From positions 1-8,818 of the forward strand of contig JANXWM010000542.1 in the NCBI GenBank assembly GCA_025351145.1: a stretch of 8,818 nt of DNA, read 5' to 3'. The notes under the pieces were generated by a model. The model saw nothing but the letters and a program-made list of their open reading frames with translations. It had not been told where the DNA came from and did no database searches. Source of the stretch: Chitinophagaceae bacterium (GTDB lineage Bacteria > Bacteroidota > Bacteroidia > Chitinophagales > Chitinophagaceae). Positions 1-5,530 of the stretch are shown one piece after another. Position 1 is the stretch's first letter. The number at the start of each line of letters is the position of its first letter. A program made the translations under genes and the position numbers.

Positions 1-1262
1 AATCTGCTTAATAAAACCCTGTATTGTACTTTATATAAATTCTGTTCTACTTCTTTAAAGAACGCATTAATACCTTCTGCACTGCCTTTACCTGTCCATA
101 GTAATTCATATTGTTCGGGAGTAAGATCGGCAATAGGTTTATGAATGGGGAAGTCAATTTGTTTGGCACCTTTCATAAAATATTCACGCCACAAGCCAAG
201 CTTCTCACCCTTCCAGGGAGCAACTGCACCATCGTAAACGCTTAACCTTTTATCAGGAATTACCAGGTCTTCGTCAATACCGAGCACCTGGCTAAAACCC
301 TCGCAGGTTGGGCATGCACCAAAAGGATTATTGAAAGAAAAAAGATTGGGCACGGGTTCTTCGAATTGTATACCATCGAGTTCAAACTTATTGCTGAAAT
401 GCAAAAGATCTTTGTCATTAACTTCCACATACATTTCGCCTTCACCTTCATAAAAAGCTGTACCAATAGAATCTGAAATACGGTGCAGGTCATCTTCATC
501 AAAGGCTTTGGTGATGATTCTATCTATCAGCACAAAGGTTTTGAGTTTTGAGTTCGGTGTTATCAGTTTTACCCCCAGATCTTTATCTGCGAGTTCAAGC
601 AATTCTTCAATGCGAAACAGTTCTCCGGGTTCCCGGTTAGTTTTTGACTGATCCAGTAATATATACAATCGCGAAAAACCTTTCTGCACCAATATATTCA
701 GCTCTTCACGAATATCTCTTTTGGCATGTTGTTTAAAAGGAACAATGATTACAGTTTTAGAACCAATAGGTAATTGCTGGATCGCTTTCATTACATCTGC
801 CACATCATCTTTCTTTACCTCTCTGCCGCTAACAGGCGAAATCGTATGTCCGGCACGGGCAAACAAGAGGCGCAGATAGTCATAAATCTCCGTCATACTG
901 CCCACTGTACTACGCGGTGTTCTGGTAATTACTTTTTGTTCTATGGCAATTGCCGGGCATAAGCCTTTTATATAATCTACATCCGGTTTTGCCATACGGC
1001 TCATGAACTGCCGGGCATACGCACTAAGGCTTTCAGCATAACGGCGCTGGCCCTCAGCAAACAAGGTATCAATAGTAAGGGAAGATTTGCCACTGCCCGA
1101 AACGCCGGTAACTACAATTAATTTGTTGCGCGGAAAAGCAACAGTTACATTTTTAAGATTGTGTACCCTGGCACCATGAACAATAATTTCATCCGCTTTT
1201 ATCAATGATTTATTTTCTTTTATTTTTTTTCCGGTCTTCTTTACGGGTGTTTCCTGTATCAT
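1..1262 (-). CDS. uvrA: UvrA, excinuclease ABC subunit A (N-terminal 420 codons, cut by window edge)
   Basis: UvrA is the damage-recognition ATPase of cytoplasmic nucleotide excision repair; it loads UvrB on DNA lesions. The reverse-strand frame opens with MIQETPVKK and stays open to the edge. Visible: Walker A G53-VSGSGKS60; the UvrA signature YAESLSAYARQF (75-86) with KPDVDYIKG; EQKVITRTPRSTVGS (108-122, including the Q-loop region); LFSFNNPFGACPTCEG (307-322), the second half of zinc site 1. Full-length UvrA is about 940 residues, so the signature/Walker B part of domain I and all of domain II lie outside. The start ATG (1262-1260) is the first in frame and gives a short basic N-terminal extension before IIVHGARVHNLKNV, usual for Bacteroidota. 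Oddity: the first CxxC of zinc site 1 is replaced by FELD (293-296). Family identity is certain; whether it is the main UvrA or a paralogue cannot be decided here. Confidence 0.97.
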   Translation of the reverse strand, partial: MIQETPVKKTGKKIKENKSLIKADEIIVHGARVHNLKNVTVAFPRNKLIVVTGVSGSGKSSLTIDTLFAEGQRRYAESLSAYARQFMSRMAKPDVDYIKGLCPAIAIEQKVITRTPRSTVGSMTEIYDYLRLLFARAGHTISPVSGREVKKDDVADVMKAIQQLPIGSKTVIIVPFKQHAKRDIREELNILVQKGFSRLYILLDQSKTNREPGELFRIEELLELADKDLGVKLITPNSKLKTFVLIDRIITKAFDEDDLHRISDSIGTAFYEGEGEMYVEVNDKDLLHFSNKFELDGIQFEEPVPNLFSFNNPFGACPTCEGFSQVLGIDEDLVIPDKRLSVYDGAVAPWKGEKLGLWREYFMKGAKQIDFPIHKPIADLTPEQYELLWTGKGSAEGINAFFKEVEQNLYKVQYRVLLSR

Positions 1263-1283
1263 TTTTTTATTAAGTATCTTGAA

Positions 1284-1315
1284 CAAAGCAATATCAAATT
1301 TGATTAATTCACAAT
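1284..1315 (-). promoter_or_regulatory. Candidate uvrA promoter (Bacteroidota type)
   Basis: On the minus strand ATTG (1315-1312) is followed after 20 bp by TTGCTTTG (1291-1284), a near match to the Bacteroidota -33 TTTG / -7 TAnnTTTG pattern, about 21 bp before the uvrA ATG. The A of the -7 box is missing, so the call is weak. No LexA-like operator was recognised. Confidence 0.22.
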
Positions 1316-1329
1316 TTTTTTACATTTTG
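1299..1329 (+). promoter_or_regulatory. Candidate promoter for the ECF sigma gene
   Basis: TTTG (1299-1302), an 18-bp spacer and TACATTTTG (1321-1329) fit the Bacteroidota sigma-A pattern TTTG-N(17-23)-TAnnTTTG with one mismatch. It lies about 140 bp upstream of the sigma gene, which would leave a long leader. The region is AT-rich, so a chance match is possible. Confidence 0.3.
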
Positions 1330-1443
1330 CAGGCAATTAGAATAAATAATAAGTCTAATTTCACTAAGTCTTCACAAATACAAAGCATATAAGTTAAATT
1401 TTTACTCATTCCACTTACTTACCCGATTTCGCTGATAAGTGGC

Positions 1444-1466
1444 ATGCTTTAACCTCAAAAAAGCAT
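1444..1466 (+). promoter_or_regulatory. Hairpin just upstream of the sigma-factor start codon
   Basis: ATGCTTT (1444-1450) and AAAGCAT (1460-1466) are perfect 7-bp inverted arms around a 9-nt loop, ending 4 nt before the ATG at 1471. In mRNA this stem would cover the ribosome-loading zone. The pairing is directly visible; a role in controlling translation is inference, and the stem is AT-rich and only moderately stable. Confidence 0.3.
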
Positions 1467-1470
1467 TTAT

Positions 1471-2052
1471 ATGAGAAAGTTTAACGAGTTTACCGACACC
1501 GAATTAGTAATTGCATTTCAGGATGGCAATTCAACTGCACTTGAAGCACTTATAACCCGTTACAAGGATAAGTTGTTCAGTTCCATACAATTTATTGTAA
1601 AAGACAAATACCTCGCTGAAGACCTTTTCCAGGAAACTTTTGTAAGGATTATTGACACATTGCGCAGCAGGCGTTACAACGAAGAAGGTAAGTTTTTGCC
1701 CTGGGCCATGCGTATTGCACATAACCTTTGCGTGGATCATTTTAGAAAAGTTAAACGTACACCCACCATTTTAACCAGCGACAACAAAGATGTTTTTGAA
1801 GTAATCGTTGTAGTAAATGAAAATGCCGAGCAGAAAATGATCCGCCAGCAGGGGTACGACCGTATGCACAATATGCTGGCAGCTTTGCCCGAAGAACAGC
1901 GCGAAGTAATTGTGCTGCGCCATTTTGGCGAAATGAGTTTTAAAGAAATAGCCGCAGCAACCAATTGCAGTATTAACACGGCCTTGGGCAGAATGCGTTA
2001 TGGTTTAATTAATTTGCGCAAGATGATGCTGGAAAAACAATTAAGTTTATAA
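1471..2052 (+). CDS. ECF-type RNA polymerase sigma factor (sigma-70 family, 193 aa)
   Basis: An alternative sigma factor that would direct RNA polymerase to a dedicated promoter set. Region 2 spans about residues 10-95: TELVIAFQDGN, then YKDKLFSSIQFIVKD, AEDLFQETFVRI (49-60, the core-binding and -10 recognition part) and FLPWAMRIAHNLCVDHFRK (75-93). A short linker (95-128) leads to region 4 (about 131-187) with LPEEQREVIVLRHFGEMSFKEIA and the recognition helix around NTALGRMRYGLINLRK. Length and two-domain layout are normal for ECF factors, and NTALGRMRYGL is typical of Bacteroidota members. The ATG at 1471 is the first in frame and fits the family N-terminus. No anti-sigma gene is adjacent: a terminator follows, and the divergent neighbour is uvrA, so its control partner is elsewhere or absent. 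The regulon cannot be predicted. Confidence 0.93.
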   Translation: MRKFNEFTDTELVIAFQDGNSTALEALITRYKDKLFSSIQFIVKDKYLAEDLFQETFVRIIDTLRSRRYNEEGKFLPWAMRIAHNLCVDHFRKVKRTPTILTSDNKDVFEVIVVVNENAEQKMIRQQGYDRMHNMLAALPEEQREVIVLRHFGEMSFKEIAAATNCSINTALGRMRYGLINLRKMMLEKQLSL

Positions 2053-2071
2053 ATTGCGCCATAAAAAATAT

Positions 2072-2139
2072 TGTCATTCTGAAGTTTGCCCTGCATAAAA
2101 AACGATTTTTGCCATAGCACGGATGGCTTCAGGATGACA
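2072..2139. repeat. Imperfect palindromic intergenic element (hairpin repeat)
   Basis: TGTCATTCTGAAG (2072-2084) pairs with CTTCAGGATGACA (2127-2139) at 12 of 13 positions plus a G-T pair, enclosing 42 nt. The interior can form a smaller stem, GCCAT (2111-2115) with ATGGC (2123-2127), which would compete with the outer arm for one base. Arms of the TGTCATTCTGA / TCAGGATGACA kind are familiar from short palindromic intergenic repeats in many bacteria. It lies 20 bp after the sigma stop codon, before the terminator, so it may also act as a 3' mRNA structure. No second copy is in the window. Confidence 0.6.
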
Positions 2140-2156
2140 GCCTAAGTAAATACTAT

Positions 2157-2182
2157 AACCCGCCATTATTGGTGGGTTTTTT
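2157..2182 (+). terminator. Intrinsic terminator of the sigma-factor gene
   Basis: AACCCGCC (2157-2164) pairs with GGTGGGTT (2171-2178) over 8 bp with one G-T wobble and a 6-nt ATTATT loop, followed directly by a T run to 2182. It is a textbook rho-independent terminator on the plus strand, 105 bp after the sigma stop codon. Confidence 0.85.
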
Positions 2183-2190
2183 GTTGGATA

Positions 2191-2284
2191 AATTTTGAAC
2201 CGGGCTGAAGAATATGAATAAAGCTTTACTTGCGTCGCACTCTTGTACTTTCGGATTATGAATGAGCTTTTACCGAAGCGAATA
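2191..2284 (+). repeat. Dispersed ~90-bp intergenic repeat, copy A
   Basis: One of three diverged copies in the window. It begins AATTTTGAACCGGGCTG, contains CTTGCGTCGCACTCTTGTAC (2229-2248) and ends with TGAGCTTTTACCGAAG (2263-2278) then CGAATA. Both blocks recur in copy B (5531-5626, opposite strand) with no mismatch and in copy C (8609-8697) nearly so. Arms TTCGG (2250-2254) and CCGAA (2273-2277) could form a small stem, but copy B does not keep it. It has no coding potential and no transposase nearby. Confidence 0.85.
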
Positions 2285-2339
2285 ATTAAGAGGCATAAAA
2301 TATTTTCAATTATCAATATCGAATAAGGTTCGTAAATTT

Positions 2340-2370
2340 ATTGCGATTGAAAATCCCATGGCTAACTTTT
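2340..2370 (+). promoter_or_regulatory. Candidate promoter of the kinase/regulator operon
   Basis: ATTG (2340-2343), a 19-bp spacer and TAACTTTT (2363-2370) fit the Bacteroidota TTTG / TAnnTTTG pattern with one mismatch per box. Transcription would start near 2377, about 37 bp before the kinase ATG, a sensible leader length. Confidence 0.38.
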
Positions 2371-2413
2371 AGCACATAGACCAAAAAATAACCGGCATTG
2401 AATAAACTTAACA

Positions 2414-3121
2414 ATGGAAAATAACGAAGACCTGGTTTTTATAATTATAGTTTTTATTGCATTTAGCATTTGGCTTTATACCAAACTAAAAAAAGAACAA
2501 AAGACCAGACAGAAACTTGCGGATGAGTATCGAAAGCTTTTAGTGGATAATGCTTTACTTGAATCGGAACATTTGAAGTTTCAGTTGCAGCCGCATACAC
2601 TCAACAATATTTTGGCTCACCTAAAATTGACCACGAACAAACTCAACAAAGGACTTGCTTCGTTGTCTGAAACGCTTGAATACATTTTGTATAAAGGCAA
2701 TAATCATTTGGTAACAGTTGACGAAGAACTTAGGTTTATTCAAGAGTATTTGCGACTTAACGAACTTTTCATTTCTGAGATTGACGCAATCAAAGAGGAC
2801 TACTCACAGGTAAATAAGAACTCAAAATATTTTTCTTCCCCTTGCATTCCTCATTTGATTACAGCTTATTTCATTGAAAACGCTTTTAAACATGGCGACA
2901 TCACACAGAAAGAGTCTTTGAAAATAAGTTTGAAACTCACAGACAAAGAATTTCAACTGACAGTAATAAATAAAATGAAAGAAAAACCAACAACCGCCAA
3001 AGGCGGTTTGGGTTTGACTAATATGAAAAAGCGTTTGGAACTTTTGGTTGCAAATAAATACGACATCAAGAACAACATTACCGAAGATGTGTTTCACTCA
3101 ACTCTAACAATTCAATTCTAA
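2414..3121 (+). CDS. LytS/YehU-type sensor histidine kinase, single TM helix, no sensor domain (235 aa)
   Basis: Predicted inner-membrane kinase that phosphorylates the LytTR regulator encoded next to it. Seven residues precede one hydrophobic helix (about 8-23, VFIIIVFIAFSIWLY), then a basic, charged, probably coiled-coil linker (24-55). The His_kinase domain starts at LKFQLQPHTLNNILAHL with phospho-acceptor H61; the ATPase part has FIENAFKHG (153-161, N156 of the N box) and GGLGLTNMKKRLELL (197-211, G box). This is the LytS-type architecture, not the classic HisKA type. Oddities: the acceptor motif is QPHTLNN where the family normally has NPHFLFN, and there is no periplasmic or PAS-like sensor part, so the signal must enter through the membrane helix or a partner protein. 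The ATG at 2414 is the first in frame. The next gene starts 1 bp after the stop codon, so the two are co-transcribed. Confidence 0.9.
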   Translation: MENNEDLVFIIIVFIAFSIWLYTKLKKEQKTRQKLADEYRKLLVDNALLESEHLKFQLQPHTLNNILAHLKLTTNKLNKGLASLSETLEYILYKGNNHLVTVDEELRFIQEYLRLNELFISEIDAIKEDYSQVNKNSKYFSSPCIPHLITAYFIENAFKHGDITQKESLKISLKLTDKEFQLTVINKMKEKPTTAKGGLGLTNMKKRLELLVANKYDIKNNITEDVFHSTLTIQF

Positions 3122-3122
3122 A

Positions 3123-3857
3123 ATGACACCGTTAAAAGTTGCTGTATTAGAAGATGAGAAAAGTTTTTTGACAGAGTTAGTTAGGAGTTTAAGAACCATT
3201 CAAACTGTTACTGTTGTTGTGTATGAACAAACTTCCGAAACATTTATTCGGAAGGTAAGAGAAACCCAACCCGACATTTTGCTTTTAGACATTTACTTGA
3301 AAGGTGAATCAACCACAGGAATAAATGTTGCAGAAATATTCAACCTTCCTGTTCTGTTTTTAAGTTCAGAGAGAAAGAATTTTTTAGAAGGCATTGATAA
3401 CTTAAAAATCAAAAACGAATTCCCAGTTGAGGAAATCGGAAAAACTTTTGACCCTGTTAAACTGAATGCAATTTTAAAAATGTTCATTCCAAGAGTTAAG
3501 GAATATCAGAAAACGCAGAGAGTAAAAGTGAAACCAAAAGGCCAAGACGAAATGCTTATCAATCCGTCAGAGGTTGCAATGATATTTGCAGTAAACGGAA
3601 ATCACATATTCTATTTCATCAACAAGAAACCAATCTTAATTGCTGACAAAAGTTTTGAACACTTCCGACAAAATGGTTTTCCGGAAGATAAATTTTACAA
3701 GTTTGGCAAGAGTCATCTATTCAATATTTCACTTACTTACTTTGAAGATGAAAAGCTGATTACAGAATACATCTTTGACAATGGAGAAAAGAAGATTGAG
3801 AAAAACAAAGTTCCTGCGGACAAGAGAAAGGAAATCAAAAATCTGTTTTTGAAATAG
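3123..3857 (+). CDS. LytTR-family response regulator (receiver plus LytTR DNA-binding domain, 244 aa)
   Basis: Cytoplasmic transcription regulator paired with the preceding kinase. The receiver (about 4-122) shows acidic pocket E10/D11 in VAVLEDEKSF, phospho-acceptor D56 in DILLLDIYLKG, the switch Ser in VLFLSSE (77-83) and a Lys in IGKTFDP (105-111) standing in for the usual KPF. A Lys-rich linker (125-142) leads to a LytTR domain (about 143-244) with the strand pattern INPSEVAMIFAVNGNHIFYFI and the conserved FYKFGKSHLFNI (191-202), matching the family's F-R-V-H-R-S-Y-I-V-N. The ATG at 3123 follows the kinase stop codon by one base. Likely targets are promoters in this block, but no clear LytTR direct-repeat site was found, so the regulon is unknown. 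Confidence 0.92.
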   Translation: MTPLKVAVLEDEKSFLTELVRSLRTIQTVTVVVYEQTSETFIRKVRETQPDILLLDIYLKGESTTGINVAEIFNLPVLFLSSERKNFLEGIDNLKIKNEFPVEEIGKTFDPVKLNAILKMFIPRVKEYQKTQRVKVKPKGQDEMLINPSEVAMIFAVNGNHIFYFINKKPILIADKSFEHFRQNGFPEDKFYKFGKSHLFNISLTYFEDEKLITEYIFDNGEKKIEKNKVPADKRKEIKNLFLK

Positions 3858-3897
3858 GTGTTCAGCCCTGTTTTTTTCCTCATTAACTTTTTCAGTC

Positions 3898-3909
3898 GGT
3901 TTTAAAACC
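3898..3909. promoter_or_regulatory. 12-bp perfect palindrome upstream of the oxygenase gene
   Basis: GGTTTTAAAACC is a perfect palindrome 55 bp before the probable oxygenase ATG, 6 bp after a TAACTTTT sequence (3884-3891) that could serve as a -7 box but lacks a good -33 partner. It could be an operator for a dimeric regulator. LytTR proteins usually bind direct repeats, so binding by the neighbouring regulator is not implied. A palindrome this AT-rich can also arise by chance. Confidence 0.22.
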
Positions 3910-3964
3910 TCTCTGCTTTACAGCACCAAAAAAGTTGCAGAATGTTACATCATCAAAACAAAAG

Positions 3965-4621
3965 ATGATGACTTTAGCAATAGCAAAATCAATAATTGAA
4001 TGTGAACTTTCAGAGAAAGGATTTTCTCACATTCAATTTCCTCAATCAGAAAACACAGAAGAAATACTTTCTTCACTTGGACAAGTAATTCAGAAAACGG
4101 AAATAAAAGAAAACCCGAAAAGCACACGATTACTTTCTTCAAATCAAGGTATGAGTTTTCATACCGATCACAACGCAGCAAAATATATTGCCTGGTTTTG
4201 TAATAGCCAATCAGCAACTGGCGGACAAAGCTTGTTAGTTGATTCTAAAAAGATTTTCCAAAACTTTTCTGAAAGCAGTTTATCACTGCTTCAAGAAATC
4301 AGCGTTAAGACACACCAAGTTTTTTACGCAGACAAACTTTCTGTTTCTCCTCTTTCAATCAACGACAACGAAGAACTTTCTGTTTACTATGCCGAATGGT
4401 TAGTAAACATTCCTGCTTGCATCAAACACCAAAAGGCATTGGAGAAATTTGAGCAAGAAATTAAATCTGCAGAGCCAACCAAACTTCTTTTATCAGAAGG
4501 TGACTTGCTGATTATTGACAACCACAGAATGTTACACGGCAGAGAAGGTTTTCCTTCTCACTCAAACAGGTGGTTGACCCGTTACTGGCTTCAATCAAGC
4601 AACATAAATAATATCATCTAA
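3965..4621 (+). CDS. TauD/TfdA-like Fe(II)/2-oxoglutarate-dependent oxygenase (218 aa)
   Basis: Predicted soluble non-haem iron oxygenase that couples 2-oxoglutarate decarboxylation to oxidation of an unknown substrate. Numbered from the ATG at 3965, the iron ligands are H66 and D68 in MSFHTDHN and H191 in DNHRMLHGREGF. R202 and R206 in NRWLTRYW have the spacing to the distal His seen in TauD (His, +11 Arg, +15 Arg), where the first binds 2-oxoglutarate. ATGGQSLLVD (84-93) matches the family's GG-D/E-T segment. At about 220 residues it is shorter than TauD (about 280). In-frame TTG at 3935 would add 10 residues; ATG at 3965 (or 3968) is preferred because TTG starts are rare. No hairpin terminator separates it from the regulator gene 107 bp upstream, and the GRDP-like gene follows after 19 bp. 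The partner gene product is a possible substrate, but this is inference. Confidence 0.85.
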   Translation: MMTLAIAKSIIECELSEKGFSHIQFPQSENTEEILSSLGQVIQKTEIKENPKSTRLLSSNQGMSFHTDHNAAKYIAWFCNSQSATGGQSLLVDSKKIFQNFSESSLSLLQEISVKTHQVFYADKLSVSPLSINDNEELSVYYAEWLVNIPACIKHQKALEKFEQEIKSAEPTKLLLSEGDLLIIDNHRMLHGREGFPSHSNRWLTRYWLQSSNINNII

Positions 4622-4640
4622 CAATTAAACACAAACAAAA

Positions 4641-5165
4641 ATGCAAACAGCAACAACAAGTGTTTTGGTAAAACCAATCCGCGTAGAGAGAATCTCTTTC
4701 CTAATTAATGAAAAAGGAATCAGTCCTGAAATTGCAGCGATTGACCTTGAAATGATTAAAATGAAAATGTCTTTGCCTGACGAGGGTGAGGGTTGGACAA
4801 AAGAAAAATGTGATGAAGTAGAAGTGGAATACAAACGTTTTCTGCACATGAACAAAAAATTTTTGAAGTCAGCCATTGTTCCGACAGATGTAATTGACAC
4901 AATGTGGCACTACCACATTCTTGACACAAGAGCATATCATAAAGACAGCGAAAAAGTTTTTGGTGGTTACTTCCATCACTTCCCCTACTTCGGGCTTCGT
5001 GGAGATAGCGACAAACAAAATCTCATTTCATCTTTTGAAAAAACGAAAGTGATTTACGAAGATGAGTTCAAAGAAAAAATGTTGCGTAGCGAATACACCG
5101 ACTGCTGGCACGATTGCCAAGGTAGATGCTGGCATGCTTGCTCAAGTGAAGACAAATATAAATAA
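4641..5165 (+). CDS. GRDP-like (DUF1399-type) protein with Cys/Trp/His-repeat tail (174 aa)
   Basis: The core resembles the glycine-rich-domain-containing-protein-like family: EVEYKRFLHMNKKF (61-74), PTDVIDTMWHYHILDTRAYHKD (81-102) with the hallmark WHxHILDT, and GGYFHHFPYFGLRGD (108-122). No enzymatic function is established that I can name; conserved His and Asp suggest metal or ligand binding. The last 20 residues are distinctive: C155-WHD-C159-QGR-C163-WHA-C167, four Cys at exact 4-residue spacing with two CWHxC units, followed by SSEDKYK. There is no signal peptide or TM helix. Family members often end in Gly/Cys-rich tails, so the tail fits the family though its WH repeat is unusual. 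The gene starts 19 bp after the oxygenase stop codon, so the two are probably co-expressed. The tail may bind a metal or be modified by the oxygenase. The family call is moderately sure; the role is unknown. Confidence 0.72.
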   Translation: MQTATTSVLVKPIRVERISFLINEKGISPEIAAIDLEMIKMKMSLPDEGEGWTKEKCDEVEVEYKRFLHMNKKFLKSAIVPTDVIDTMWHYHILDTRAYHKDSEKVFGGYFHHFPYFGLRGDSDKQNLISSFEKTKVIYEDEFKEKMLRSEYTDCWHDCQGRCWHACSSEDKYK

Positions 5166-5173
5166 ATACAAAG

Positions 5174-5202
5174 TTTGTTTTAAGAGGGGGCATTTATGAT
5201 TG
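5174..5202 (+). promoter_or_regulatory. Candidate promoter for the 50-aa protein gene
   Basis: TTTG (5174-5177), a 17-bp spacer and TATGATTG (5195-5202) match the Bacteroidota promoter pattern with one mismatch in the -7 box. It would give an untranslated leader of about 100 nt before the ATG at 5312, letting the small gene be expressed apart from the oxygenase operon. Confidence 0.38.
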
Positions 5203-5246
5203 GATAAACGCCAACTAAGAATTTGGTTAACCTCAAAGTCCAGTCA

Positions 5247-5264
5247 AAACCGAGAGTGCGGTTT
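5247..5264 (+). other. Small stem-loop in the presumed leader of the 50-aa protein gene
   Basis: AAACCG (5247-5252) and CGGTTT (5259-5264) are perfect 6-bp arms around AGAGTG. No T run follows, so it is not an intrinsic terminator. It could be a leader structure, but nothing ties it to a known riboswitch class. Confidence 0.25.
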
Positions 5265-5311
5265 GCCGAAAACGCAGCAACAGAGTAAGCATCACAATAA
5301 ATACCTTAACG

Positions 5312-5464
5312 ATGAGCAAAGAAAAAAATCATCAAGCGGACATTAAAAATCCGAACAAAGGAATCTCTGGAACTAATCTGACTCACGACAAGAATCAGGG
5401 TAACAGAGGTAAGCAACTCAATCCTAATCAGCAGCAACTGCCGCCAAAGGGAAAAAAGAAGTAA
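5312..5464 (+). CDS. Small basic hydrophilic protein, 50 aa, unknown function
   Basis: ATG at 5312 opens a 50-codon frame ending at TAA 5462-5464, three bases before the terminator stem. The product is rich in Lys, Asn, Gln and Gly, has no Cys or Trp and no hydrophobic stretch, and is probably intrinsically disordered. It contains KNPNKGISGTN (12-22), HDKNQGNRGKQLNPNQQQ (25-42) and a basic PPKGKKK end. I have an impression of short Bacteroidota hypothetical proteins with similar NPNKG-SGTN / GNRGKQLNPN motifs but cannot verify it. Support for a real gene: its exact fit between a promoter-like sequence and a terminator, the plus orientation shared with the upstream block, and a biased, non-random composition. 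It may bind nucleic acid or act under stress; neither is shown. Confidence 0.7.
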   Translation: MSKEKNHQADIKNPNKGISGTNLTHDKNQGNRGKQLNPNQQQLPPKGKKK

Positions 5465-5466
5465 AT

Positions 5467-5501
5467 AAAAAAGCAGGATGGCTTCTCTATCCTGCTTTTT
5501 T
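5467..5501. terminator. Strong intrinsic terminator, usable from both strands
   Basis: A perfect 13-bp stem, AAAAAAGCAGGAT (5467-5479) with ATCCTGCTTTTTT (5489-5501), encloses a 9-nt loop. The T run on the plus strand ends the small-protein transcript three bases after its stop codon. The A run on the left arm makes a T run on the minus strand, so the same hairpin can stop transcripts coming from the converging glycosidase gene, which has no terminator of its own nearer its stop codon. Confidence 0.92.
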
Positions 5502-5530
5502 CTTGCCGTTGCAGTTTTTGTAATCGGCAA

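Larger units (their letters stand above)
2053..2413. other. 361-bp intergenic region packed with repeats and signals
   Basis: No believable gene. In order it holds a hairpin repeat (2072-2139), the sigma-gene terminator (2157-2182), dispersed repeat copy A (2191-2284), an AT-rich stretch and a candidate promoter (2340-2370) for the kinase operon. The minus-strand open frame across 2074-2316 runs through the repeats and resembles no protein. Confidence 0.7.

Noticed and set aside
774..962. Plus-strand 62-codon frame inside uvrA
   Set aside because: Antisense shadow of conserved UvrA sequence including the region around RTPRSTVGS.
2053..2413. Anti-sigma factor gene after the ECF sigma gene
   Set aside because: No coding frame with a membrane helix or zinc-anti-sigma motif; the gap holds repeats and a terminator only.
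3935..3964. TTG start at 3935 for the TauD-like oxygenase
   Set aside because: TTG starts are rare and two ATG codons (3965, 3968) follow; the extra MQNVTSSKQK has no family feature.
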